Shown here piece by piece: positions 23,253 to 32,030 of a stretch of DNA of 41,243 nt (positions within the stretch are counted from its first letter, which is position 1; the number at the start of each line of letters is the position of its first letter). The notes beneath the pieces are model-generated. The model was given only the letters and a program-made list of their open reading frames with translations, was not told the DNA's origin and did not search any database. Position numbers and translations under genes: made by a program. The stretch spans positions 1 to 41,243 of the forward strand of contig CANNRR010000013.1 in NCBI GenBank assembly GCA_947508055.1, written 5' to 3'. This stretch comes from Burkholderiales bacterium (GTDB lineage Bacteria > Pseudomonadota > Gammaproteobacteria > Burkholderiales > Burkholderiaceae_C).

Positions 23253-24461
23253 ATGCCCTCCCGCAGCCACTTGACCACCATGCCGCCAGCCCTGATTGTG
23301 CTGACCCTGGCCCTGCTGCTGGGCATGCAACCCATCACCACCGACCTGTACCTGCCCGCCCTGCCCGGCCTCACCCAAGAGCTGGGGGCCAGCATGGCCC
23401 AGGCCCAGCTCACGCTCACCGCGCTACTGCTGGCGTTTGGGGTGTCGCAGCTGTTTTGGGGGCCGCTGTCCGACCGCTTTGGCCGACGCCCCATACTGCT
23501 GCTGGGCATGGCGGCCTACGTAGTGGCATCCATCGGCAGCGCATTTGCTCCAACCATAGACGCCCTGATCATCTGGCGCACACTACAAGGTGTGGCCATG
23601 GGCGCGGGCGTGATGTGCGCACGCGCCATCGTGCGCGACCTGTACGCCCCGGCCCAGGGCGCAAGCGTCATGTCCAAGGGTTTGAGCGGCCTGGGTGTGA
23701 TTGCCTGCCTGAGCGCACCGCTGGGCGGGCTTTTAACCGCCTGGTTCAGTTGGCACGCAGCGCTGCTGGCATTGTCGATCTTTGGTGCACTCAGTTTGGG
23801 CCTGATTGCCCTGCGCTTCAAAGAAACCGTACCGCGCAAGAACCCCAAGGCCCTGCAACTGGCGACACTGGCTCGGACCTGGCTGACCATCGCCGGGAAC
23901 CCGACATTTCTGGCCTTCACTGCCCTGGCGGCCTTCTCCTACAGCGGCCTGTTTACTTTTTTGGCATCGTCGTCATTTGTGTTCATCCGGGTACTAGGGC
24001 TCAGCACCACGCAATATGGGCTGGTGATGTTTGCCAACTCTTTTGTCTACCTGATGGGCACGTTTTTGTGCCGCCGTCTGCTGGTGCGCTGGGGCGCCCG
24101 GCGCGCGGTAGCCATTGCGGGCGCTCTGACCCTGAGCGGCGGCATGGTGATGGCAGCCCTGGCGCTGGCCGGAGTTCAGTCAGTGTGGGCCATTGAATTG
24201 CCGTTCTTCCTGTTCATGCTGGGTCATGGCATTCACAATCCGTGTGGGCAAAGCGGCGCGGTGGGGCCATTCCCACAGGCTGCTGGAGCGGCATCGGCCC
24301 TCAATGGTTTCATTGCCATGGTCAGCGCCTTTGCGACCGGCCAGTGGCTGGGAATGCACATGGACGGCACGGCACAGCCCCTGATTTTTGGCATTCTGTT
24401 CTGGAGCGTCCTGATCGCCCTGATTGCCTGGACCCTGGTTCAACGCTATGGCCGGCCCTGA
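23253..24461 (+). CDS. Bcr/CflA-type MFS multidrug exporter
   Basis: A 402-residue inner-membrane protein with twelve predicted helices. The Bcr/CflA pattern is visible: [16 protein letters not shown] in helix 1, the motif A region [17 protein letters not shown] between helices 2 and 3, and the motif C-like segment [15 protein letters not shown] in helix 5. ATG 23253 is the likely start; a TTG at 23238 lies inside the MATE gene and an ATG at 23280 is also possible. The gene starts 4 bp after the MATE gene, and its 3' end overlaps miaA by 14 bp, which suggests one transcript. Substrates of this group include sulfonamides, bicyclomycin and amino-acid conjugates. Confidence 0.9.
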   Translation: MPSRSHLTTMPPALIVLTLALLLGMQPITTDLYLPALPGLTQELGASMAQAQLTLTALLLAFGVSQLFWGPLSDRFGRRPILLLGMAAYVVASIGSAFAPTIDALIIWRTLQGVAMGAGVMCARAIVRDLYAPAQGASVMSKGLSGLGVIACLSAPLGGLLTAWFSWHAALLALSIFGALSLGLIALRFKETVPRKNPKALQLATLARTWLTIAGNPTFLAFTALAAFSYSGLFTFLASSSFVFIRVLGLSTTQYGLVMFANSFVYLMGTFLCRRLLVRWGARRAVAIAGALTLSGGMVMAALALAGVQSVWAIELPFFLFMLGHGIHNPCGQSGAVGPFPQAAGAASALNGFIAMVSAFATGQWLGMHMDGTAQPLIFGILFWSVLIALIAWTLVQRYGRP

Positions 24462-25437
24462 ACCACTTCCCTTCTACCTGTGCCTGACCGGACCCACCGC
24501 CAGCGGCAAAACCGCGGCCGCGATGGCCATCGCACAAGCACATCCGTGCGAAATCATCAGCGTCGACTCGGCACTGGTTTACCGGGGAATGGACATCGGC
24601 ACAGCCAAGCCCAACGCGGCCCAACGGTCCCAGGTGCCCCACCATCTAATTGACATCCGCGACCCACTGCAGGCCTACAGCGCCGCCGAATTTGTGCGTG
24701 ACGCCACCACCCTGATCACCGCCATCACCGCACGCGGCAAGCTACCCCTGCTGGTGGGAGGCACCATGCTGTACTTCAAGGCGCTGTTTGACGGGCTGGA
24801 TGATATGCCACCGGCCAACCCTGCCGTACGCGCCGTGCTCGAGCAAGAGGCCGCAGACAAAGGCTGGCCCGCCCTGCACGCTGAGTTGAAGGTGGTTGAC
24901 CCCGTGACGGCCGCCCGCCTGGCCCCGCAAGACAGCCAGCGCATCCAGCGGGCGCTGGAGGTGTATCGTATCTCCGGCCTGCCTCTGTCGCACTTTCACT
25001 CTGCCAAGGACGCTACTAAAACAATAGCTCCTTGCGCATATTCCACGGGGGCTCGTGCCCTTATTTCCTTGGAATCGGAGCAGCGCAGCTGGTTGCACAC
25101 TCGCATAGCCCAGCGCTTCGATGCCATGCTGGAACAGGGTTTTGTGGACGAGGTGCGCGCCCTGCGCGGGCGTGGCGATCTGCATGCCGACCTGCCCTCC
25201 ATGCGCTGTGTCGGCTACCGCCAGCTGTGGGAAGGGCTGGACGCGCACGAAAGACTGGGTTTAACCCGTGCGTTGCCGATGGCCGAGCTGCGTGAGCTTG
25301 GCATCATCGCCACACGACAGCTGGCCAAACGCCAGATCACCTGGCTGCGTTCCATGCCGCAAAGACAGGTCGTGCAGGCCGATGCAGCGGATGCGCTGCA
25401 CGATGTGTTGGCGTTAGTGCGGCAGGTGTTGGGTTAA
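24448..25437 (+). CDS. miaA: tRNA dimethylallyltransferase MiaA
   Basis: A 329-residue cytoplasmic enzyme that transfers a dimethylallyl group to N6 of A37 in tRNAs reading codons that begin with U. The P-loop GPTASGKT, the [18 protein letters not shown] segment, [19 protein letters not shown] and the C-terminal [14 protein letters not shown] are all present. The ATG at 24448 overlaps the end of the MFS gene. Between [11 protein letters not shown] and LHTRIAQRF the chain is about 8 residues longer than in E. coli and the sequence there is encoded by a copy of the dispersed repeat, which stays in frame. The enzyme core is intact, so it should be active. Although mutL and miaA are close neighbours in many bacteria, here four genes lie between them. 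Confidence 0.96.
   Translation: MAGPEPLPFYLCLTGPTASGKTAAAMAIAQAHPCEIISVDSALVYRGMDIGTAKPNAAQRSQVPHHLIDIRDPLQAYSAAEFVRDATTLITAITARGKLPLLVGGTMLYFKALFDGLDDMPPANPAVRAVLEQEAADKGWPALHAELKVVDPVTAARLAPQDSQRIQRALEVYRISGLPLSHFHSAKDATKTIAPCAYSTGARALISLESEQRSWLHTRIAQRFDAMLEQGFVDEVRALRGRGDLHADLPSMRCVGYRQLWEGLDAHERLGLTRALPMAELRELGIIATRQLAKRQITWLRSMPQRQVVQADAADALHDVLALVRQVLG
25012..25067 (+). repeat. Dispersed repeat copy R4 inside miaA
   Basis: GCTACTAAAACAATAGCT, then CCTTGCGCATATTCC, then ACGGGGGCT and a CTTATTT end. It matches R1 and R6 block for block. It adds the in-frame peptide [17 protein letters not shown] to a variable part of MiaA before the LHTRI helix. It contains no stop codon in the frame used, which has kept the gene open. 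Confidence 0.78.
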
Positions 25438-25530
25438 GCGAGCCGGCACCAAAACTGAAAGATGGCCTTCACTTTTCACCGACTCCGGTAGGCTGATAAG
25501 TGCATTCAAGAAGACCGAGCGCCGCAAGCC

Positions 25531-25584
25531 AATTGGGGGTCGGATCACCGGTAGCGCAGCGGACGTGTGCTCTGACCCCCAATT
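25531..25584. repeat. 54-bp inverted-repeat element, copy 2 of the short repeat
   Basis: AATTGGGGGTC (25531-25541) is the exact complement of GACCCCCAATT (25574-25584). Between them are GATCAC and GTGTGCTC, which extend the pairing imperfectly, and the core CCGGTAGCGCAGCGGAC in the loop. The left half plus loop is shared with 17672-17704. The ATTGGGGGTC ends resemble REP-type palindromes spread by REP-associated tyrosine transposases; no such transposase gene lies in the window. Confidence 0.7.
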
Positions 25585-26010
25585 CGCGTTGCGGCCGGGG
25601 GGGGCAGATGCCCGCATCACACACAAAGCGGGTATAGCGATTTGTAAACTGCCCCTCCAAAGCTGGCAATCAGACCAGCACCTCCGGGCGGCAAACTTGA
25701 GCCACGTTAAGGGACATGACTTCGTGCGAGGGTGCTGCAGAACGACCCAAAAGTGTCCGCTGACGCGTGCTTCGACCTTAGTCAACAGGAACCAGTAACC
25801 AAAACGCCAGCTTTGTCGCACCCTGACCGTGGTTGGCAAAGCCCGCAATAGCTACTGCGCCCAGAGTGCGCGCAAGCAATCGAGGAGCCGACCAGCGAAT
25901 CCCATCAGGGACAGTGATCAAAAGTCACACCTAAAGTACCGAATGTACGGGTGAAATCTTTACCTTCGAGCCAGAATGAATTGAAAGCTTGGCATACCGC
26001 GTCCATGTAC

Positions 26011-26029
26011 TGCTATTAATTCAGTAGCA
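26011..26029. repeat. Dispersed repeat copy R5, hairpin only
   Basis: TGCTA-TTAATTCAG-TAGCA shares its AT core with copies R2 and R3, but the TTGCGCA and GGGGGCT blocks are missing or too changed to recognise. It lies 19 bp downstream of the phytochelatin synthase stop codon and could act as an mRNA 3'-end hairpin for that gene. Confidence 0.4.
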
Positions 26030-26047
26030 ATTAGCGAGATGCCATCT

Positions 26048-26818
26048 TTAAGCACCTTGCCAATCCGGCGTGCTGGCAACAGCCGCCGGGCAGCACAATT
26101 TGGCACCCAGACCCTGGAAACGCTCCACCATGGCCTCCACGCCCTCTAACGGTGGTGGGGAGTCAGTACCTTTGCCGACCACCAGATAGCCACGCGGCTG
26201 CCCGGTTGTGGTGTCCAGCGCAAACATGGCATTCCACAGATCAACCACAGGCACCCAGTGCGGCGGGTACTTGAAGCGGGCCACGTCCAGCACCAGCACA
26301 CTGTCAGACTCTGCGTGCCAGGCCGCCAGTGGCGAGAAGTGGCCGGTGCCGGTCTGCCCGATGGCGCCGCGGTCGTAGTTGGCCACTACAAACGGCCCCT
26401 CGGGCGAACGCAGAGACGCCAGCAAGGCCTGCCTGAACGCATCCAGCCCACCGTCCACGGCGTGCTGCAGCACTACTTCGGCACCGTTGCAGCGCGCAAT
26501 GCACGCCACTTCGGCAAGCGTGACACCGTCCAGCGCCGCCAGTTCAAGCGATTTGCAGCACTGCAACAGTTCCTCGCCAAAGAAGCGCCAGGGCCCTTTC
26601 CAGACCCGGCCGGGATCAATGTCCAGCGCGTTGAGTACGGTGACCAGCGTGCCAAAACCGCACCACGCCGGTTCACTTTGCGTATGCAGATGCGACACCA
26701 ACGGGAAGAACGCCTCGGCATCTCCCGTCGCCATGGATTGCGCCAGCATGCGCCGCCCGGTGGGGCTGCCAAAGGCTATCAGGTGGTCGGGGAGCGGGCG
26801 CTTGTGAAAGCTGGTCAT
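26048..26818 (-). CDS. Phytochelatin synthase, eukaryote-type catalytic domain
   Basis: A 256-residue papain-like gamma-glutamylcysteine dipeptidyltranspeptidase. The catalytic triad is Cys53 in QSEPAWCG, His160 in QTGTGHFSP and Asp178 in LDVARFKYPPHWVP. These sit within three residues of the Arabidopsis PCS1 positions (Cys56, His162, Asp180). DPGRVWKGPWRFF and the extra cysteines Cys87-Cys88, Cys106 and Cys110 also match the plant enzyme. Plant and yeast enzymes make phytochelatins from glutathione for cadmium and arsenic binding, and short bacterial homologues mostly hydrolyse glutathione conjugates. There is no signal peptide, so it acts in the cytoplasm, and no long C-terminal sensor domain, only Cys242-Cys243 near the end. 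It follows a sensor kinase gene after 15 bp. Transfer from a eukaryote or an old shared ancestor are both possible. Confidence 0.93.
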   Translation of the reverse strand: MTSFHKRPLPDHLIAFGSPTGRRMLAQSMATGDAEAFFPLVSHLHTQSEPAWCGFGTLVTVLNALDIDPGRVWKGPWRFFGEELLQCCKSLELAALDGVTLAEVACIARCNGAEVVLQHAVDGGLDAFRQALLASLRSPEGPFVVANYDRGAIGQTGTGHFSPLAAWHAESDSVLVLDVARFKYPPHWVPVVDLWNAMFALDTTTGQPRGYLVVGKGTDSPPPLEGVEAMVERFQGLGAKLCCPAAVASTPDWQGA

Positions 26819-26833
26819 GGATGGCCTGTAGTT

Positions 26834-29641
26834 TCAGTGGCGCGGTGCCACCCGGGGCAGCGTCAGCTTGAAGGACGTTCCCTTCCCAACGCTGCTCTGC
26901 ACGGTGAGCGTCCCACCCAGAATGGCGGATGCAATATTGTGGCAAATGGACAAGCCCAGGCCATTGCTGCCGCGACCCATTTGCGTGGTAAAGAATGGAT
27001 CAAAGACGCGCTTGAGGTGGGCTGGTGCAATGCCACAGCCGTCGTCCGAAAACACCAACTCCAGTTGGTCGGCGTCCAACGGTGTCGCCACAATCTGCAT
27101 CCTGCCCTGCGGCTTGGTTGCGAAGGCGTGTGCCAGCGCGTTGACCACCAGTGCGGTAAGCACCTGGCCGAAGGGACCAGGGTAGGCATCGACCTCAATG
27201 CCGTCGGGAATGTCTACCGCAATGCGGTGGCCTGCGCGTTCAATGTCGTGCGCAAGGGTTGCCAGCACTTCAACCGCCGTCGCGCGCAAATCAAATATGC
27301 GTCGCTGTTCGCTGGTGCGGTCCACGGCAACCTGTTTGAAAGACTGCACCAGACGCGCCGCGTTAGTCAGCCCCCGCGTGGTCAGATCCGTGGCATACGC
27401 AACGTCGTCAAAATACGCCTTCAGGTCAGAGCGTTTCAGGTTGTTCTTTTCAAACTGCTCGGTCATAAGCACATTGCGATCCTGCAGGCTGGTGGTACTT
27501 AGCAGGCAATTTCCAATCGGGGTATTGAGCTCGTGCGCCACGCCCGCCACCAGGGCCCCGAGCGCCGAAAGCTTTTCCTGCGCCACCAGCCGTTCCTGGG
27601 CCTCATGCAGCTGCCGGTAGGCCGCCGCATTGGCTAAAGCGATGGCAGCGTAGGCGCAGATGGAGCGAAATATCTGCCGTTCTGACTCGCCATAAGCATT
27701 TGTCTTGACCGACTGAATACTCATCACTCCGAGCACCTGATTTTGAACGGCAAGCGGCGCAAACAACGCCGAGTTGGTTCGCATGGAGCCGGCGATGTAA
27801 CTGGGGTCGGCTTCACTGGCACTCAGATCAACCGCAAGCTCACGGCGCTCGACCACGCAGCGGGCAGAGAAGGAGTGCGGATCATTCAGCGCGATGTGAA
27901 ATGTTTCAATCCGTTCCCCGGCCTCCATGTCAAATGCGCTGGTCATGCCCAGACCGTTGGCATCCATCAGGTACACGGTGAAGCATTCGGCCGATAGCAG
28001 GCTGTTGACATGGCGGTAAAGCACCTCAAACACCCGCTCGGGATCCAACTCTGCCGTAATTTCCTGCCCGATCTCGCCCAGCAGTTGCAGGGTGGCCGTT
28101 GATTGTTGCAACAGGTCTGCACGCTCGCGTTCACGCACTGCCTCAGCGATGGACTTCTGGATGGAAAGTCTAATCTCCAGCGCCGTTGCGCGATTTTCGG
28201 CCTCACGGATGTGCAGCTGATCTCGCAAGGCGTTGGCACGAACCACATCGCGGTAGGCCGGCTCAAACTGGGCCAGCGCTGCATGCACTTCGCCGAGAGC
28301 CAGAAATACCGATGGCGTAATAGTGTGCCCCACAATGCGCTCGCCCAAATCAAGAGCCTGCGTCAGCAACTCCAATGCTTGGGTGTGACGGCTGTCAGCC
28401 ATGCAGATTTGCGCCAGAAGTTGTAGCACTTCGATCTGAACAAAGCTCTTGCCAATCTTGCGTTCGAGTTCCAGACCCAATTGCGCCTGCTCCCAAGCTT
28501 CGGTCAAGCGCCCCAACTGCCGCAATGACTTGGCCATGCCGATGCGCGCAGTACTTTCCAGCGCCTGGATGTCGCCCCCCTGGGTGTCCTGACTGAGCGC
28601 AAGCATTTCGGTGAACCACTTAAGCGCAAGCGTGTCGTCACCACATGCCAGGGCGTTTTGCCCGACTTCCGCCAATAGGATGCCATAGTTGCGTGAACCG
28701 AAAAACGGTTTGAACAGCTCCAACGCTTCGTGCAGCAACGGCTTGGCGGCAGTCGCTCGTTCGATCTTGCGCAAATTTTCAGCCACGCGCATCAGGGCTG
28801 TGCCCAGCGGGAAGGGCCAACCAACCTTGCGTGCAACCTGCAACGAGCGCTGCGCCCAATCGAGGCTTGCGTCGCGGTCGTTGAGTGCGTTGAAGGCTTC
28901 TGAAATGTTTGCGTAGGCCCCCAGCATACTGTTGACCTGGCCAGTGGCTTGCATGCCTTCCAACGCGCGAATAAAACATTTGACCGATGCAGCGATGTCC
29001 CCCACGCCATAGGCGATGGTGGCGGCCAATCCATTCATCATGGCGACCGTTTCAGGGTGTGCTGTGGCAAGTTGTGGCTCGAATTCCCGTTTCCATTGGT
29101 CTTGACAACTCCTCGGATCCTGGAACGCGATATTGACAGCTGCCAGAACACGCATAAATAGGTGGCGGTGTGGGTCGCCGCCCTTCAAGGCGAACTCGAT
29201 CGCTGCGGTCATGTATCCCAACTGCCCACCGCCTCTGCCCGTACTGGCCACAGCCCGGGCCAGCAGCATGGATGCGTCCGCGCACCCGATGTGGTCGCCT
29301 AAACTCTCCTGGGTGGTCAACACCTGGCGCGCCATTTCAATCGATACTTCGGGATGCCCGCTGAGCAGCTCAAACTCGGCACGAATCAGCGCCATTCGTG
29401 CTGAGGCAGCTGGTGTGACGTTTGCATCGCGGCTGGCTTGGTCAATCAGTTCTAGTGCACGATGGCTATTGCTCTGGCGCAGGTACCAGGCCAATTCGAT
29501 GCGCTTGTTGAAGTCAACGTTCACCCCAGCCGGCGAAAGCTCCGACTCAAGTCTTTGAATGGCGCCGAGGGTTTCAAAAAGTTGCATACTTACCGTCTGT
29601 CGACACGAAGCCGCGTGATTCAGATCCATTTTAGTGGGCAT
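26834..29641 (-). CDS. Soluble TPR-GAF sensor histidine kinase
   Basis: A 935-residue protein without transmembrane segments. Residues about 55-480 are helical repeats of the TPR type. A coiled coil follows (about 485-520, RERERADLLQQ), then a GAF domain (about 530-680), a dimerisation helix with phospho-acceptor His703 in GVAHELNTPIG, and the ATPase domain with Asn834 in VVNALAHAF, DDGCGI and GSNGLGLS. All kinase boxes are intact, so autophosphorylation is expected. No receiver domain or response regulator gene is present nearby. ATG 29641 is supported by AAGGA at 5 bases. The phytochelatin synthase gene lies 15 bp downstream on the same strand, an operon-like layout. The 243 bp upstream of the start contain no gene and no clear promoter. 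Confidence 0.92.
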   Translation of the reverse strand: MPTKMDLNHAASCRQTVSMQLFETLGAIQRLESELSPAGVNVDFNKRIELAWYLRQSNSHRALELIDQASRDANVTPAASARMALIRAEFELLSGHPEVSIEMARQVLTTQESLGDHIGCADASMLLARAVASTGRGGGQLGYMTAAIEFALKGGDPHRHLFMRVLAAVNIAFQDPRSCQDQWKREFEPQLATAHPETVAMMNGLAATIAYGVGDIAASVKCFIRALEGMQATGQVNSMLGAYANISEAFNALNDRDASLDWAQRSLQVARKVGWPFPLGTALMRVAENLRKIERATAAKPLLHEALELFKPFFGSRNYGILLAEVGQNALACGDDTLALKWFTEMLALSQDTQGGDIQALESTARIGMAKSLRQLGRLTEAWEQAQLGLELERKIGKSFVQIEVLQLLAQICMADSRHTQALELLTQALDLGERIVGHTITPSVFLALGEVHAALAQFEPAYRDVVRANALRDQLHIREAENRATALEIRLSIQKSIAEAVRERERADLLQQSTATLQLLGEIGQEITAELDPERVFEVLYRHVNSLLSAECFTVYLMDANGLGMTSAFDMEAGERIETFHIALNDPHSFSARCVVERRELAVDLSASEADPSYIAGSMRTNSALFAPLAVQNQVLGVMSIQSVKTNAYGESERQIFRSICAYAAIALANAAAYRQLHEAQERLVAQEKLSALGALVAGVAHELNTPIGNCLLSTTSLQDRNVLMTEQFEKNNLKRSDLKAYFDDVAYATDLTTRGLTNAARLVQSFKQVAVDRTSEQRRIFDLRATAVEVLATLAHDIERAGHRIAVDIPDGIEVDAYPGPFGQVLTALVVNALAHAFATKPQGRMQIVATPLDADQLELVFSDDGCGIAPAHLKRVFDPFFTTQMGRGSNGLGLSICHNIASAILGGTLTVQSSVGKGTSFKLTLPRVAPRH

Positions 29642-29884
29642 AGATCCTTACCGAATGTGTTCATCTCGCTGCGCGATCAAACTACCCTGGCCAGACGATT
29701 GGGGTGCTGACTCTTGCCGAGATTGCGATCGCTTATGGATCACAGAACCGCCGACTGACTGATTTGGGTCGTCAAGAGTTATCCACGGTCTCAAATCCTA
29801 TAACTTGTAACGCCCCAAACCGGTGGCGGCCACAGGCTAACGGTAGTGACCCAGTGAGGGCCTACGATGTCAAGTGGGCGGGCG

Positions 29885-30697
29885 TCAGTGCGCCAATATC
29901 CAGCTGATGATGGCGGCCACGACTTCTTGTTCCTGACTGTTAAAGCCGTGGTGTCCCCATTCGTGACAGGGGTCGCCCCAATACTTCCCCCCACGGAACG
30001 ACAGCAATTCCTTGTTGGAGGTGGACTTGAGTTTTTCTAACAACATCGTTGTTGAACTGAACGGACAGAATTTGCATCCGTCGTCTTCGTGATGGACCAC
30101 CAGCACAGGAATCGTGACCTTTTGCAATTCCATGTCCAGAACCGGTCGCAGGTTGGGTACTCCGGCAGTAACTAAAATGGTCGCGGTTAACACCGCTCCA
30201 TCAGGGCCACCATCAGTGGCGGAAGTTTGAGTCGCTACATATGCAGCAGACAATGTGCCGTTGCTGGTCCCGATCAACCACACGGGAACTGAATATTTGC
30301 CCCGCAGCCATGCAACAACCGATTTGATGTCAGATAGGTGCTCGGCGGTCTGCCTGAATCCGCCCAAATAGGGTGCACTCTGTCGGTCCGAAGGTGCATC
30401 GATCACCGCAGTGGCGAAGCCACCTGCGAGGAAAAGATCCCTCGTACGAACAACGAAATTGTCTCTGACCCATCGTTCAGGCATATTTCCGCCGGAGTCA
30501 ATTTGTAATTGACCAGTACCTCCTGCAATCAGCACAACCGCAGCTCGCGGTGAAGTCGGTGCTGAGTGCAGGAATCTTTGCATTACCCCCGGTCTGGTTG
30601 GAATATCAACAACCAATTCCGCTGCTTGTCCTGCCACAGTTACCGCAGCGAAGGCGCCCACGAAAACCCAAAGACTAACCAGATTCCTTAGCAACAT
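29885..30697 (-). CDS. Exported alpha/beta hydrolase
   Basis: A 270-residue protein with a signal peptide (residues 1-26, ending GQAA), so it should act in the periplasm or outside. The alpha/beta hydrolase fold is shown by AAVVLIAGGTG (oxyanion strand), the nucleophile elbow GTSNGT with its serine, an acid in VVHHEDDGC and a histidine near HEWGHHGF. CysCys pairing between HEDDGCKFC and DPCHEW may form disulfides. Substrate is unknown; the family includes esterases and dienelactone-hydrolase-like enzymes. It stands alone, with 243 bp before the kinase gene and 338 bp behind it. To the eye its base composition is less GC-rich than its neighbours, which might mean recent acquisition. Confidence 0.85.
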   Translation of the reverse strand: MLLRNLVSLWVFVGAFAAVTVAGQAAELVVDIPTRPGVMQRFLHSAPTSPRAAVVLIAGGTGQLQIDSGGNMPERWVRDNFVVRTRDLFLAGGFATAVIDAPSDRQSAPYLGGFRQTAEHLSDIKSVVAWLRGKYSVPVWLIGTSNGTLSAAYVATQTSATDGGPDGAVLTATILVTAGVPNLRPVLDMELQKVTIPVLVVHHEDDGCKFCPFSSTTMLLEKLKSTSNKELLSFRGGKYWGDPCHEWGHHGFNSQEQEVVAAIISWILAH

Positions 30698-31035
30698 AGA
30701 GCCCTCAGAATTACCTTTTGGGGGAATGGTACAGCGTCTACCTGGCGCCCACTAGACTTCCATCAAGCTGACACTGGTGACCGACCGGTTACGCTCAATG
30801 TCGAAGTAGATCCAACTCCGAAACAATCATTTATTTTGTCAGTCCTGGCTGTCGTTGAAGTACTACAAATCGTGCATATCTTGCCAATGGTGTCGATTGC
30901 AAATCGTGAAAATCAAACAAGTTATCTCATCACATGCAACTCGCAACCTAGTTTTGTACCCGCCACTGCTCAGCGCCAAACCACTTCGAATGGCACCCGG
31001 CGGGGCGAGGGGATTGGGGGGGGGAATGGGAAAAC
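30698..31035. other. 338-bp gap, AT-richer, with a direct repeat and a G-rich end
   Basis: No gene is seen. It includes the upstream region of the minus-strand hydrolase. Two 15-base direct repeats, CAAATCGTGCATATC (30866-30880) and CAAATCGTGAAAATC (30900-30914), differ at two positions and start 34 bp apart, a spacing close to three helical turns, so they could bind a protein. The end next to the Bug receptor gene is a run of G tracts, listed separately. Confidence 0.5.
31002..31030 (+). other. Candidate G-quadruplex behind the Bug receptor gene
   Basis: Four G tracts (4, 4, 9 and 3 bases) separated by three-base loops CGA, ATT and AAT fit the standard intramolecular G-quadruplex pattern. 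The tract lies 5 bp beyond the stop codon of the minus-strand receptor gene, and the G-rich strand is the template strand for that gene. It could slow RNA polymerase and act as a terminator or replication obstacle. Confidence 0.5.
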
Positions 31036-32010
31036 CTAATCCACCTTCGCACCTGCCGCCTTGACCACCGCCTGATACTTTGCCAGTTCGCTCTTCATCA
31101 GCGCACCAAACTGCTCGGGTGTCGAAGGAACCGGCTCAGCCAGCAGGCCCTCAAAACGCGCCTGTGCTTCAGGCGAATTTAGCGCCACTACAAAGGCTTG
31201 GTTGAGTTTGGCGATAACGTCCTTGGGCGTGCCAGCCGGTGCCACCAGCCCCCACCAGGTGTCAATGGCAAAGCCCTTCAGCGTGTCGGCCACCGGGGGC
31301 GCATCGGGCAGCGCCGGTGTGCGAGCGAGCGTGGTCACGGCCAGCGCCTTGAGCTTACCGGACTTGATGCCCGGCGCCGCTGTGGCCAAGTTGTCAAAAT
31401 TGAAATCAACCTGCCCGCTTTGCAACGCAAACTGCGCCGGGTTGCCACCGTTGTAGGGAATGTGCACAGCAAATATACCGGCCTGTGCCTTGAACATTTC
31501 GCCTGCCAGGTGACCCGCGCTGCCATTACCGCCGCTGCCGTAGTTGAGCTTGGCCGGGTTGACCTTGGCATAGGCAATCAAATCCTTGACGCTGTTGATG
31601 TTGAGTCGTTTGGCCGTTTCGGCATTCATCACCAGCACATTGGGCACGCGCACCATTTGGGTAATGGGCGCAAAGTCGGTGGCGGCGTTGTACGGCATCT
31701 TGGCGTAGAGCCATGGGTTCACGGCATGGGTCGCGGTAGCGGCAATGCCAATGGTCAGGCCATCGGGCGTGGCTTTGGCTACGGCGTCAGCGCCGATATT
31801 GCCACCAGCTCCGGGCTTGTTGTCCACAATCACCGGACCCAAACTGTCCTTCACCCGCTCGGCCAACACGCGTGCGGTGACGTCCAGCGGGCCACCGGCC
31901 GCGTACGGCACGATAAGCCGAATCGGTCGGGTCTGCGCCCAGGCGCCAGGCAAGGTGGACAAGGCGGCAACTGTGGCCAGGGCGGAAAGGATGATGGTTC
32001 TGCGCTTCAT
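31036..32010 (-). CDS. Bug-family (TctC-like) periplasmic solute receptor
   Basis: A 324-residue exported binding protein of the tripartite tricarboxylate transporter type, a family greatly expanded in Burkholderiales. A signal peptide (residues 1-25, ending GAWA) is followed by RLIVPYAAGGPLDVTAR, VIVDNKPGAGGNIGADAVAKATPDG and YGSGGNGSAGHLAGEMF, all typical of the family. It would bind a carboxylate or similar small molecule. No TctA or TctB membrane gene is nearby, so it is an orphan receptor, which is common for this family. Its start is only 20 bp from the start of the divergent ABC ATPase gene, so each promoter must overlap the other gene. Confidence 0.93.
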   Translation of the reverse strand: MKRRTIILSALATVAALSTLPGAWAQTRPIRLIVPYAAGGPLDVTARVLAERVKDSLGPVIVDNKPGAGGNIGADAVAKATPDGLTIGIAATATHAVNPWLYAKMPYNAATDFAPITQMVRVPNVLVMNAETAKRLNINSVKDLIAYAKVNPAKLNYGSGGNGSAGHLAGEMFKAQAGIFAVHIPYNGGNPAQFALQSGQVDFNFDNLATAAPGIKSGKLKALAVTTLARTPALPDAPPVADTLKGFAIDTWWGLVAPAGTPKDVIAKLNQAFVVALNSPEAQARFEGLLAEPVPSTPEQFGALMKSELAKYQAVVKAAGAKVD

Positions 32011-32030
32011 GCTGCCATTGTGCCTCTATC

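Larger units (their letters stand above)
25438..26047. other. 610-bp non-coding gap with repeat fragments
   Basis: Between miaA and the phytochelatin synthase gene no convincing gene is seen. The gap holds an inverted-repeat element (25531-25584), an 8-G run at about 25598, a degenerate AATAGCTACTGCGC fragment of the dispersed repeat near 25848, and copy R5 at 26011-26029. An open frame on the minus strand (25414-25848) runs straight through the repeats, has odd composition rich in Arg and Trp, and no family match, so it is not called. The mix suggests a site where repeats have accumulated. Confidence 0.6.

Noticed and set aside
25414..25848. 144-codon open frame on the minus strand behind miaA
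   Set aside because: It runs through two repeat elements and the end of miaA, has abnormal amino-acid composition, no start signal and no recognisable family.
26258..27502. 414-codon open frame on the plus strand opposite phytochelatin synthase and kinase
   Set aside because: It spans the junction of two well-supported genes on the other strand and has no family features.
29775..29790. TTATCCACG, one base from a DnaA box
   Set aside because: It is single, without clustered boxes, an AT-rich unwinding region, or dnaA, dnaN or par genes nearby, so no origin is claimed.
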